Assembly: GCA_005240145.1 (NCBI GenBank)
Contig: SBAS01000075.1
Location: 1 to 43,376 of the forward strand
From: Nitrosomonadales bacterium
GTDB taxonomy: Bacteria; Pseudomonadota; Gammaproteobacteria; Burkholderiales; SG8-39
Reading direction: 5' to 3'
DNA length: 43,376 nt
Part shown: positions 8,592 through 15,220 of the stretch, one piece after another
Position numbering within the stretch: the first letter of the stretch is position 1
How the letters are laid out: every line of letters starts with the position of its first letter
Program-made: the position numbers and the translations under genes
The notes under the pieces: model-generated
The model's input: only the letters and a program-made list of their open reading frames with translations
Database searches by the model: none
What the model was told of the DNA's origin: nothing

Positions 8592-9568
8592 TGCGCGAGG
8601 ATCTTCGACAGGAAGTCCCGGGTCCGTTCGCTGCGCGGCCTCGCGGCTGCCATCAAGGTGCTCTTGCCGAACAGCGACTCGATCAGGTCCACCGTCAGCC
8701 CGGCCGTTTGGTTGCGCATGTCGAGCGCCGGGTTGAGCTCCATCACGTCCAGCGAAGCCAGCCCTCCAGTATCGGCAATCATCTCCATGCACAGCTGCGC
8801 CTCGCGGTAGGTTGGACCGCCGGGTACCGCGGTGCCGACGCCCGGGGCAATCGCGGGATCCAGAAAGTCGACGTCGAAGCTGACATGCAGGTGGGTATTC
8901 GCGTCGACCAGCGCCAGCGCCAGCTCCATGACGTGGCGCATGCCCATTTCGTCGATGAAGCGCATGTCGAACACCTCCAGCCCCTGTTCGTGGACAAGTC
9001 TCTTCTCCCCCTGGTCGACGCTGCGAACGCCCACCATGCGGACCCATTGCGGCTGGATGGCGGGCCGCTCGCCACCGAGGCCGAGCAGCGCCGCCGGGCC
9101 AAAGCCGCACAGGCAGGACAGCGGCATGCCGTGCAGGTTGCCGCTGGGCGTCAGTTCGCTGGTGTTGAAATCCGCGTGCGCGTCGAGCCAGAGAATGCGC
9201 AGCTTCTTGCCGCGCTGGCGACAATGCCGCGCCACCGCGCTGATGGACCCGATGCTCAGGCAATGGTCGCCGCCCAGAACGATCGGCAAGCGGTCCTGCG
9301 TCAGTTCCGCAAGCACGGCGTCATGAACCCGGCGGTTCCACTGCACGACTTCGGGCAGGTGACGGTAGCCGTTGAGTGGCGGCATCCAGGGGTTGGGCGG
9401 ACCGCTCAGGTTGCCCTGGTCGACCACCCGCAGGCCGCAGCGCTCGACGGCCTGCTTGACGCCTGCCACGCGCAACGCCTCCGGCCCCATCGAAGCGCCG
9501 CGCGTGCCGGCCCCCACGTCGGTGGGCGCGCCGATCAAGCTGACCTCGGCGGGGCTCGGCGGGCTCAT
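8588..9568 (-). CDS. rocF: Arginase
   Basis: This is a 326-residue ureohydrolase that splits L-arginine into ornithine and urea using two manganese ions. All metal-binding blocks are present: GGDHCLSIG (His102), WLDAHADFNT (Asp129, His131, Asp133) and SFDVDFLDP. The loop STSELTPSGNLHGMPL equivalent (residues 135-150) and the PGVGTAVPGG segment fit arginase better than agmatinase. Its ATG at 9568 overlaps the stop of the ornithine cyclodeaminase gene (ATGA), and its own stop overlaps the phosphatase start. This gives a tight operon in which the product, ornithine, is the substrate of the upstream gene's enzyme. Length is slightly above the usual 300 residues. Confidence 0.95.
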   Translation of the reverse strand: MSPPSPAEVSLIGAPTDVGAGTRGASMGPEALRVAGVKQAVERCGLRVVDQGNLSGPPNPWMPPLNGYRHLPEVVQWNRRVHDAVLAELTQDRLPIVLGGDHCLSIGSISAVARHCRQRGKKLRILWLDAHADFNTSELTPSGNLHGMPLSCLCGFGPAALLGLGGERPAIQPQWVRMVGVRSVDQGEKRLVHEQGLEVFDMRFIDEMGMRHVMELALALVDANTHLHVSFDVDFLDPAIAPGVGTAVPGGPTYREAQLCMEMIADTGGLASLDVMELNPALDMRNQTAGLTVDLIESLFGKSTLMAAARPRSERTRDFLSKILAH

Positions 9569-10647
9569 GGGTCGAGCAATTCCGCCACGCGCGCTTCGGG
9601 CCGCGCGCCAGCCGGGGCGGCCGGCAGCAACAATCCGAACAGGTTCTTCGGATCGATCAATTCGGGCAGCAGGTCGAGGCGCCGCCCACCGGCGCGCTGC
9701 CGCTGCAGGCGATGCAGGAAGCGCAGGGCCGAGAAATCTTCCAGCGCGAAGCCGACCGAATCGAAAACCGTGACCTCGGCTTCATGGGCGCGGCCAGGCA
9801 TGGCGCCCGACACCACCTGCGCAAACTCGGTGACGGCAAAGTCCGCCGGCAACTGCTGGATCTCGCCCTCGACGCGAGCCTGCGGCTCGAACTCGACCAC
9901 GACGCGTACGTCGGGACGGCGCAGGATGTCCGGGTGCAATTCGGTCTTGCCCGGACAATCCCCGCCGAACGCGTTCAGGTGCATGCCGGGCTGAACCATT
10001 TCCGGCGTGATGATGAGGGCGTTTCGCTTGTCCGCCGTCACTGTTGTGACGATGTCAGCGCCGCGCACAGCCTCCGCGGTGCTGCCGCAGGCGCGCAGCT
10101 GCAACCCTCCCAGTCCGATCGCCTGCAGATTGTGCCGCAGCTTGGCCGTTGCCTTCGGGTCGATGTCGAACAGGCGCAACTCGCGGATGCCGAGCATGCG
10201 ATGAAAGGCGATCGCCTGGAATTCGCTCTGCGCGCCATTGCCGATCAGCGCCATCACCTTGCTGCCCGGCCGGGCCATGTGGCGCGCGGCCAGCGCCGAC
10301 ATCGCCGCGGTGCGCAGGGCTGTGGTGAGGGTCAATTCGGACAACAGCAAGGGGTAGCCGGTGTCGACATCGGCGAGCACGCCGAACGCCGTGACCGTCA
10401 GTCGCCCCGACGCGGTGTTACCGGGATGTCCGTTCACGTACTTGAACGAATACCGGCGACCGTCGCTGATCGGCATCAGCTCGATCACGCCGCCGGGCGA
10501 GTAATGCGCGTGCCGGGCCGTTTTGTCGAACTCATCCCAGCGCCGGTAGTCCGCCGCGATTTCTGTTGTCAGGTCTTCGATGAAGGCCGCCGACCCCATC
10601 GATGCCAGGATCCCCTGCAATGCTTCAACGCCGATGTAGTCCACCAT
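9565..10647 (-). CDS. ocd: Ornithine cyclodeaminase (OCD/mu-crystallin family)
   Basis: This protein of about 360 residues should convert L-ornithine to L-proline and ammonia with bound NAD. Family features include RRWDEFDKTARHAHYSPGG and the substrate-carboxylate region ELMPISDGRRYSFKYVNGHP. The Rossmann fold follows (ALIGNGAQSEFQAIAFHRMLG), then FDIDPKAT, and LNAFGGDCPGKTEL with the catalytic aspartate. I place the start at ATG 10647 because GGAG stands six bases before it. ATG 10659 is an alternative in the same frame. It is the first gene of the minus-strand operon that continues with arginase, a phosphatase and PutA, so arginine carbon and nitrogen can flow to glutamate. It diverges from an AsnC-type regulator across 174 bp. 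Confidence 0.94.
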   Translation of the reverse strand: MVDYIGVEALQGILASMGSAAFIEDLTTEIAADYRRWDEFDKTARHAHYSPGGVIELMPISDGRRYSFKYVNGHPGNTASGRLTVTAFGVLADVDTGYPLLLSELTLTTALRTAAMSALAARHMARPGSKVMALIGNGAQSEFQAIAFHRMLGIRELRLFDIDPKATAKLRHNLQAIGLGGLQLRACGSTAEAVRGADIVTTVTADKRNALIITPEMVQPGMHLNAFGGDCPGKTELHPDILRRPDVRVVVEFEPQARVEGEIQQLPADFAVTEFAQVVSGAMPGRAHEAEVTVFDSVGFALEDFSALRFLHRLQRQRAGGRRLDLLPELIDPKNLFGLLLPAAPAGARPEARVAELLDP

Positions 10648-10755
10648 TTGTCGCTCCATGCCACGGATCCGGCCCGATGGACCGGCTGGCACAGCAATTT
10701 TGGGCTGGATACGAGCCAATGAAAAGGCAGAACATTGATCGCTTTAGGGTAGAAT

Positions 10756-10767
10756 TTTGGCACATCG
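10756..10767. promoter_or_regulatory. 12-bp element shared by two divergent control regions (copy 1)
   Basis: TTTGGCACATCG lies in the 174-bp gap between ocd and the divergent AsnC-type gene. The same 12 bases recur at 14478-14489 between two divergent dehydrogenase genes, and partial similarity continues beyond (ATT-TCT). It lacks the GC of a sigma-54 -12 box. The surrounding stretch is the most AT-rich part of the gap, as expected for an AsnC/Lrp operator or promoter. A regulatory role is inferred. Confidence 0.4.
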
Positions 10768-10821
10768 TCACTATTGTCTGGCGTATTGGATGGTTTTCGG
10801 ACATTACTCTTCGGCCTTGCC

Positions 10822-11236
10822 ATGGACGATACCGACCGCCAATTGATCGCTTTGCTGCGCGATAACGCCCGCACCTCCGTGGCGGCGCTGGCCAAGAAGC
10901 TGCGGGTGGCACGCGGAACGGTGCAGAACCGACTGTCCAAGCTGGAGAACGGCGGAACCATCGTCGGCTACACCGTGCGCCTGAAGCCCCAGGCGCAACA
11001 GCACCGGATCCGCGCGCTGATGACCATTGCGGTCGAGGGCAACCGGACCGAATCGGTGCTCCAGATGTTGCGTGGTGAGCCGGCGGTGGGCGCCCAGCAC
11101 CAATGGCCGCTGGGACATCGTCACGGAATTATGCGCCGACAGCCTCGAGGACTTTGATCAGGTGCTGCGGCGCATCGGCCTGCTGGAAGGTATCGCCCGC
11201 ACCGAGACCAGCCTGCTGCTGTCGACCATGAAGTAG
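10822..11236 (+). pseudogene. Lrp/AsnC-family regulator with internal frameshift
   Basis: ATG 10822 opens a typical AsnC protein: MDDTDRQLIALLRDNARTS, then a winged-helix DNA-binding region (VARGTVQNRLSKLENGGTI), then the start of the ligand-binding domain up to RGEPAV. Near 11090-11102 the frame breaks. The rest of the domain (STNGRWDIVTEL to ETSLLLSTMK, ending at 11236) is read one base over. Restoring a second copy of AGCAC at 11096-11100 would rejoin the halves as AQHSTNGRW, so loss of one unit of a 5-bp tandem repeat explains the break; a sequencing or assembly error is the other explanation. Diverging from ocd-rocF-putA, it would be expected to sense an amino acid of that pathway. If the break is real, the product keeps DNA binding but loses most of the sensor. 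Confidence 0.75.
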
Positions 11237-11307
11237 GCGGCCTATTCTGAACGGCTACCAACAACCGAATTTATTCATTTTACATAGGTAAAACGCCGTC
11301 TGGCACC

Positions 11308-11553
11308 GTGGCGAAGCACCCCAAAACAGAGGAAGGCAATACACGGCATGTCGGGGCGCCTACGCCCGGCACCATAGTCACGGTCGCGGTCGAACCTGGA
11401 CGGCGTGTGGAAAAAGGCGCGACGCTGCCATCGCTGGAGGCGATGAAAATGGAATCGGTGCTTCTTGCCGAGCGGGATTCCGTGGTGAAAACGGTCTACG
11501 TCAAGCCTGGCGATACGGTCTCGGCCAAGGGTCTGCTGGCCGAGTTTGACTGA
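11308..11553 (+). CDS. Stand-alone biotinyl domain, probably a pyruvate carboxylase C-terminal remnant
   Basis: An 81-residue frame from GTG 11308 encodes one biotin/lipoyl-type domain. GAPTPGTIV leads to the biotinylation motif EAMKMES, with the modifiable lysine between two methionines, and it ends YVKPGDTVSAKGLLAEFD. The first residues (KTEEGNTRHVGAP) resemble the linker that joins the carboxyltransferase part to the carrier domain in pyruvate carboxylase. I therefore read it as the 3' end of a pyc gene whose body is missing, not as an acetyl-CoA carboxylase carrier (AccB). No carboxylase subunit lies nearby. It follows the broken regulator by 71 bp at the edge of the amino-acid module. 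Whether it is expressed or biotinylated is unknown. Confidence 0.6.
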   Translation: MAKHPKTEEGNTRHVGAPTPGTIVTVAVEPGRRVEKGATLPSLEAMKMESVLLAERDSVVKTVYVKPGDTVSAKGLLAEFD

Positions 11554-11602
11554 GCGGGGCAACGCTCAAGAGGCCTGAGCGCGTTTCACTGGGGGAAACA
11601 GC

Positions 11603-11634
11603 AAAAAAAGACTCCCAACCGATGCGGGTTGGGA
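11603..11634 (-). terminator. Intrinsic terminator, minus strand
   Basis: An 8-bp perfect stem (TCCCAACC 11613-11620 with GGTTGGGA 11627-11634, 6-base loop) is followed on the minus strand by GTC and seven T residues (A7 at 11603-11609 on the plus strand). No annotated minus-strand gene lies immediately upstream of it. Confidence 0.65.
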
Positions 11635-11790
11635 ACTTTGCAAATGGTCGTGCAGTCGCCCCCTCATCTCAAACTCGCTCTCCATACGCCCGGGTAATAC
11701 AGCGGGGACATGAGGAAAGTTTCGGGCGATTGTCCAAACCTCGAATCGAACCAGGCTCACGCTAAACCACGCATCGCGCTCCTCCTTTCC
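11603..11790 (-). other. Possible small minus-strand transcript inside a 390-bp gene-poor gap
   Basis: The stretch 11554-11942 holds no recognisable protein gene. On its minus strand a strong ribosome-binding site (AAAGGAGG, 11781-11788) precedes a 5-codon frame MRGLA (11774-11757). Its TGA overlaps a GTG (11760) that opens a 64-codon frame of no recognisable family. An intrinsic terminator at 11603-11634 falls inside that second frame. This could be a small RNA or leader-peptide arrangement, or scraps of a lost gene. I see no clear promoter. The right copy of the 23-bp repeat also lies in this gap. Confidence 0.35.
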
Positions 11791-11903
11791 CCGGCCGTTA
11801 CGGCTGGCGCGGCCGTTGCTGCGGGTTGTTTCAGATACCGGTGGCAGCTCAAATTACGAATTCGCCACCCACAGGGTGTTCTTGGCGAGTCAGCGGTTTA
11901 GTC

Positions 11904-11926
11904 CAATGCCGCTTATGTCGCGTCAC
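11904..11926 (+). repeat. 23-bp dispersed repeat, right copy
   Basis: Same orientation and 21 of 23 bases identical to 3766-3788; the two differences are at positions 6 and 17. It ends 16 bp before the probable GTG start of the flavoprotein gene. The two copies bracket about 8.1 kb containing the arginine/proline genes. Confidence 0.7.
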
Positions 11927-11942
11927 GGTATCCTCCGGTTCG

Positions 11943-13673
11943 GTGAACGCGACGACCTTGCCAACGACCACCACGGTGGAATGCGATGTGCTGGTGGCCG
12001 GCTCCGGCGCGGGCGGGCTTGCCGCGGCGGTGGCAGCGCGCAAGGCCGGGCTGGAAGTGATCGTCGCGGAGAAGGAGCCGCTCTACGGCGGCACCACAGC
12101 GCGCTCGGGCGGCTGGCTGTGGATCCCCAATCATCCGATGCAATCGGCAATCGGAGTCAGGGACAGCCTCGAGGAGGCGAGCACCTACCTGCTGCACGAG
12201 GCCGGGGAGAAATACGACCCGGAGCGCGTCAACGCCTTCCTCACCGAGGGGCCGCGCATGGTGGACTGGTTCCAGCGCGAGACGGTGGTGCGGTTCGACG
12301 CTTCTGCGACCTTCTCCGATTACCATCCGGACGCGCCAGGCGGCAAGCCCGGAGGGCGCTCGATCGTGGCCTCGGCCTTCGACGGGCGCGAGCTGGGGTC
12401 GTTGCTCGACAGCTTGCGGCCGCCGCTGCCCGAGCTGACGGTGTTCGGCGTGATGATCGGCTCGGGCGTCGAGCTGGTGCATTTCATGCGCTGGTCGAAG
12501 TCGCTCGCATCCGCCGCCTTCGTCGCGCGGCGTCTGCTCGGCCACGGCCTGGCGCGCCTCGTCCATGGCCGCGGCGTGCGCCTCACCAACGGCAATGCGC
12601 TCGCCGGGCGGTTGTTGAAGTCGGCGGTGGACGCGGGGGTCGTGCTCTGGCATTCGTCGTCGATCGAAAATCTTCACCAGGAAGGCAACGCCGTGCGGGG
12701 AGCCGAAGTCAGGAAGGAAGGCAGGACCCTGCTCGTCAGGACCCGCAAGGGCGTCGTCCTTGCGTGCGGAGGCTTTCCGCACGATCAGGAAAGGCGCGGG
12801 AAGCTCTTCCCCCATGCACGGCACCATTCGCCGGCGCCGCCGGGAAACGTCGGCGACGGGCTGCGCCTCGCGCAGCGCGCCGGCGGGCGTATCGATGAGA
12901 CGCTGCCCAACGCCGCCGCCTGGGTGCCGGTGTCGCAGGTGCCGCGCGCGGACGGCTCGGTCGGCCTGTTCCCGCACTTCATCGATCGCGCCAAGCCCGG
13001 CGTCATCGCGGTGACGCGCAAGGGCCGGCGCTTCGTCAATGAGGGGAATTCGTACCACGACTTTGTGCAGGCGCTGATGAAGGAGGTGCCTGACGACACT
13101 GAAATGTCCGCCTGGCTGGTCACCGACCACCGCGCGATCCGTGCCTACGGCCTGGGCTTCGTCAAGCCGCGCCCGCTGCGGCTCGCGCCACATTTGAAGT
13201 CTGGGTACTTGCTGAGAGGCGCAAGCTTCGAGGAGCTTGCCGGGAAGATGGGCGTTGAGAAAGAACCTTTCCTGAAAGCCCTGGCCGAATACAACAAGCA
13301 CGCCGCGTCAGGACTCGATCCGGCGTTCGGCAAGGGGAGCACGGCTTACAACCGGTTCTACGGCGATACGGAGATCCAGCCCAACCCGTGCGTCGCGCCG
13401 ATCGTTGCCGCGCCTTTCTACGCCGTGAAGGTCGTCATCGGCGATCTGGGCACCTATGCAGGCATCGTGACCAACGGCAGCGCGCAGGTACTGGACGAGA
13501 ACAAGCGGCCGATCCCCGGCCTGTACGCCGCCGGCAACGACGCGCTTTCCATCATGGGAGGCAACTATCCCGGGCCCGGCATCACGCTCGGACCGGCGAT
13601 GACATTCGGCTGGATCGCCGGACGGCACCTCGCGGGTCTGGCGACGGAGCAAAACTACACCAACAGAACCTGA
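11943..13673 (+). CDS. FAD-binding dehydrogenase, 3-ketosteroid-delta1-dehydrogenase/fumarate-reductase type
   Basis: This flavoprotein has about 576 residues. It starts with the dinucleotide-binding fold DVLVAGSGAGGLAAAVAARK and the FAD loop YGGTTARSGGWLWIPNHP. The substrate domain contains GRRFVNEG and SAYNRFYGD. The end (PFYAVKVVIGDLGTYAGI, GLYAAGNDALSIMGGNYPG, GPAMTFGWIAGRH) is that of KstD-like dehydrogenases. The usual FAD-domain length is met. Related enzymes oxidise or reduce carbon-carbon bonds in steroids, fumarate-like acids or urocanate, so the substrate is open. There is no ATG near the N-terminus; GTG 11943 is chosen because it directly precedes the conserved region and lies beyond the 23-bp repeat. 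The frame stays open upstream through that repeat. It converges on a dehydrogenase gene. Confidence 0.85.
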   Translation: MNATTLPTTTTVECDVLVAGSGAGGLAAAVAARKAGLEVIVAEKEPLYGGTTARSGGWLWIPNHPMQSAIGVRDSLEEASTYLLHEAGEKYDPERVNAFLTEGPRMVDWFQRETVVRFDASATFSDYHPDAPGGKPGGRSIVASAFDGRELGSLLDSLRPPLPELTVFGVMIGSGVELVHFMRWSKSLASAAFVARRLLGHGLARLVHGRGVRLTNGNALAGRLLKSAVDAGVVLWHSSSIENLHQEGNAVRGAEVRKEGRTLLVRTRKGVVLACGGFPHDQERRGKLFPHARHHSPAPPGNVGDGLRLAQRAGGRIDETLPNAAAWVPVSQVPRADGSVGLFPHFIDRAKPGVIAVTRKGRRFVNEGNSYHDFVQALMKEVPDDTEMSAWLVTDHRAIRAYGLGFVKPRPLRLAPHLKSGYLLRGASFEELAGKMGVEKEPFLKALAEYNKHAASGLDPAFGKGSTAYNRFYGDTEIQPNPCVAPIVAAPFYAVKVVIGDLGTYAGIVTNGSAQVLDENKRPIPGLYAAGNDALSIMGGNYPGPGITLGPAMTFGWIAGRHLAGLATEQNYTNRT

Positions 13674-13679
13674 GAAGTC

Positions 13680-14462
13680 TTATGACGGCGAGAACCCGCC
13701 ACCGTCCGCCATCAGGGCTGCTCCAGTAACGAAGCTCGCCTCGTCGGAGGCAAGCCAGAGTATCGGATAGGCGATTTCGCGCGGCGCGGCCCAGCGGCCC
13801 AGCACGCAGCAGCCGGCGGCGATGGCGTCGATCTGCGCCGGGCCGACGCCGCCTGCGGCAAAGCGTTTTTCGTGAAACGGCGTCAGCGTGGCGCCCGGAC
13901 AGACCGCGTTCACACGCACTCCGTGCTGCGCCTCCTCGAAGGCGAGTGTGCGCGTCATCGAAACGATGCCCGCCTTCGTGACGTCGTACTGCCCCATGCC
14001 CGCACGCGGAATGACGGCATGCTGAGAGGACACATTGACGATGCTGCCGCGCCCTGAAGCGCGCAGCGCCGGCAGCGCCTCGCGTGCGAGGTAGGCATAG
14101 CTGAGCAGGTTGACGGAGATGATTTTCTCCCAGGTCTCGCGCTTCGCCTCCGCGAGCGGCTCATAGGACCGGATGCCCGCGTTGTTGACCAGAACGTCAA
14201 TGCGGCCGAAGGCGCGCTGCGCCTCGGCGACGATCTTGGCCGCGGATTCCTCCACGCCGATATCGATGATCATGTCCTTCAATTGCGCGCCGGGCACGTC
14301 CTTGCGGATCTCGGCGCATACCGACGCCATGGCGCCGGCGTCCCGGTCGACCAGCACCAGGCGCGCTCCCTCCTCGCAGAACAGGCGTCCGGTGGCGGCG
14401 CCGATGCCGCCCGCGCCGCCCGTGATGACCGCCACCTTTCCGTCAAGTCGTCCCACGCCCAT
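13680..14462 (-). CDS. Short-chain dehydrogenase/reductase
   Basis: This is a 260-residue classical SDR. The cofactor loop TGGAGGIG lies near the N-terminus and VLVNNAGI follows mid-protein. The active-site serine is in VNVSSQHAV and the YDVTK (YxxxK) pair in GQYDVTKAG. The C-terminus has VNAVCPGATLTPF and FVTGAALMADGGG. Asp in LVLVDRD after the second strand favours NAD(H). ATG 14462 is preferred over TTG 14468 because GAGG lies six bases upstream. It diverges from a second SDR gene across 55 bp and is likely co-controlled with the sugar-acid genes. The substrate is probably a hydroxy acid or sugar, but this is not determinable. Confidence 0.88.
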   Translation of the reverse strand: MGVGRLDGKVAVITGGAGGIGAATGRLFCEEGARLVLVDRDAGAMASVCAEIRKDVPGAQLKDMIIDIGVEESAAKIVAEAQRAFGRIDVLVNNAGIRSYEPLAEAKRETWEKIISVNLLSYAYLAREALPALRASGRGSIVNVSSQHAVIPRAGMGQYDVTKAGIVSMTRTLAFEEAQHGVRVNAVCPGATLTPFHEKRFAAGGVGPAQIDAIAAGCCVLGRWAAPREIAYPILWLASDEASFVTGAALMADGGGFSPS

Positions 14463-14477
14463 TGGCAACCTCGCTGC

Positions 14478-14489
14478 TTTGGCACATCG
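14478..14489. promoter_or_regulatory. 12-bp element shared by two divergent control regions (copy 2)
   Basis: TTTGGCACATCG is repeated exactly from 10756-10767 and placed in the 55-bp gap between two divergent SDR genes. With so little room it must overlap the promoter of at least one of them. A common operator is inferred. Confidence 0.4.
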
Positions 14490-14517
14490 CTTATTATCTA
14501 GGCTACAAGGGAGCGCT

Positions 14518-15219
14518 ATGAATCAACTCGATTTCAAGGGGAAGACGGCGGTGGTCACCGGCGGCGTGCAGGGCATCGGTGCCGCCATCGTCAAGCGCCT
14601 GGAGGCCTCCGGCGCCAAGGTGGCGATCTGGGACCTGGACGGGCCGGGAAAAGTCGATGTCGCCGACAATGCATCAATCCTGAACGCACTGCAGAACACG
14701 CTCAAGCAGCTCGGCAAGATTGACGTCCTCGTCAATAACGCCGGCATCGCCGGACCCACAGCCCCGGTGGTCGACTATCCCATCGAGCAGTGGGAGCGCG
14801 TGATCCGCATCGATCTCAACGGCCCGTTTCTTTGCTGCCGCGCGGTGGTGCCGCACATGGTCAAGGCGGGGTACGGCCGCATCGTCAATATTGCCTCGGT
14901 CGCGGGCAAGGAGGGCAACCCGAATGCCGCGGCCTACGCCGCCGCCAAGGGCGGCCTGATCGCGTTCACCAAGGCGCTCGGCAAGGAGCTCGCGCAGACC
15001 GGCGTGCTCGTTAACTGCGTGACGCCGGCGGCGGCGCAGACCGCGATCCTCGACCAGGTGGCGCCGGAGTTCGCCAAGTTCATGCTCTCCAAGATCCCGA
15101 TGGGGCGCTTCGTCAAGGTGGAGGAGATCGCGGCGATGGCCTGCTGGCTCGCATCCGACGATTGTTCGTTCTCCACTGCGGGCGTGTTCGACATCTCCGG
15201 CGGAAGGGCGACCTACTGA
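14518..15219 (+). CDS. Short-chain dehydrogenase/reductase (sugar-acid cluster)
   Basis: This is a 233-residue SDR with TGGVQGIG, then VLVNNAGIAGP, NIASVAGKEG and the YAAAKGG catalytic pair (YxxxK). Asp in AIWDLD suggests NAD(H). It is shorter than the usual 250 residues because the segment between the first fold and NNAG is compact. ATG 14518 has GGGAG seven bases upstream. The gene ends one base before the ATG of the IlvD/Edd dehydratase, so the two are surely co-transcribed. Related SDRs in such clusters oxidise an aldonate, 2-keto-3-deoxy acid or sugar. It has no close sequence likeness to the divergent SDR beyond the fold. Confidence 0.88.
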   Translation: MNQLDFKGKTAVVTGGVQGIGAAIVKRLEASGAKVAIWDLDGPGKVDVADNASILNALQNTLKQLGKIDVLVNNAGIAGPTAPVVDYPIEQWERVIRIDLNGPFLCCRAVVPHMVKAGYGRIVNIASVAGKEGNPNAAAYAAAKGGLIAFTKALGKELAQTGVLVNCVTPAAAQTAILDQVAPEFAKFMLSKIPMGRFVKVEEIAAMACWLASDDCSFSTAGVFDISGGRATY

Positions 15220-15220
15220 C

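Noticed and set aside
8592-9263. N-terminal extension of the phosphatase frame inside the arginase gene
   Set aside because: The extra residues show no domain and are the out-of-frame reading of arginase; the phosphatase probably starts at TTG 8591.
10756-10775. TTTGGCACATCG as a sigma-54 promoter
   Set aside because: The TGGCAC half fits, but the invariant GC at -12 is missing in both copies.
11560-11800. tRNA-like gene in the gap after the biotinyl domain
   Set aside because: No cloverleaf, T-loop motif or CCA-proximal pairing could be found around the hairpin.
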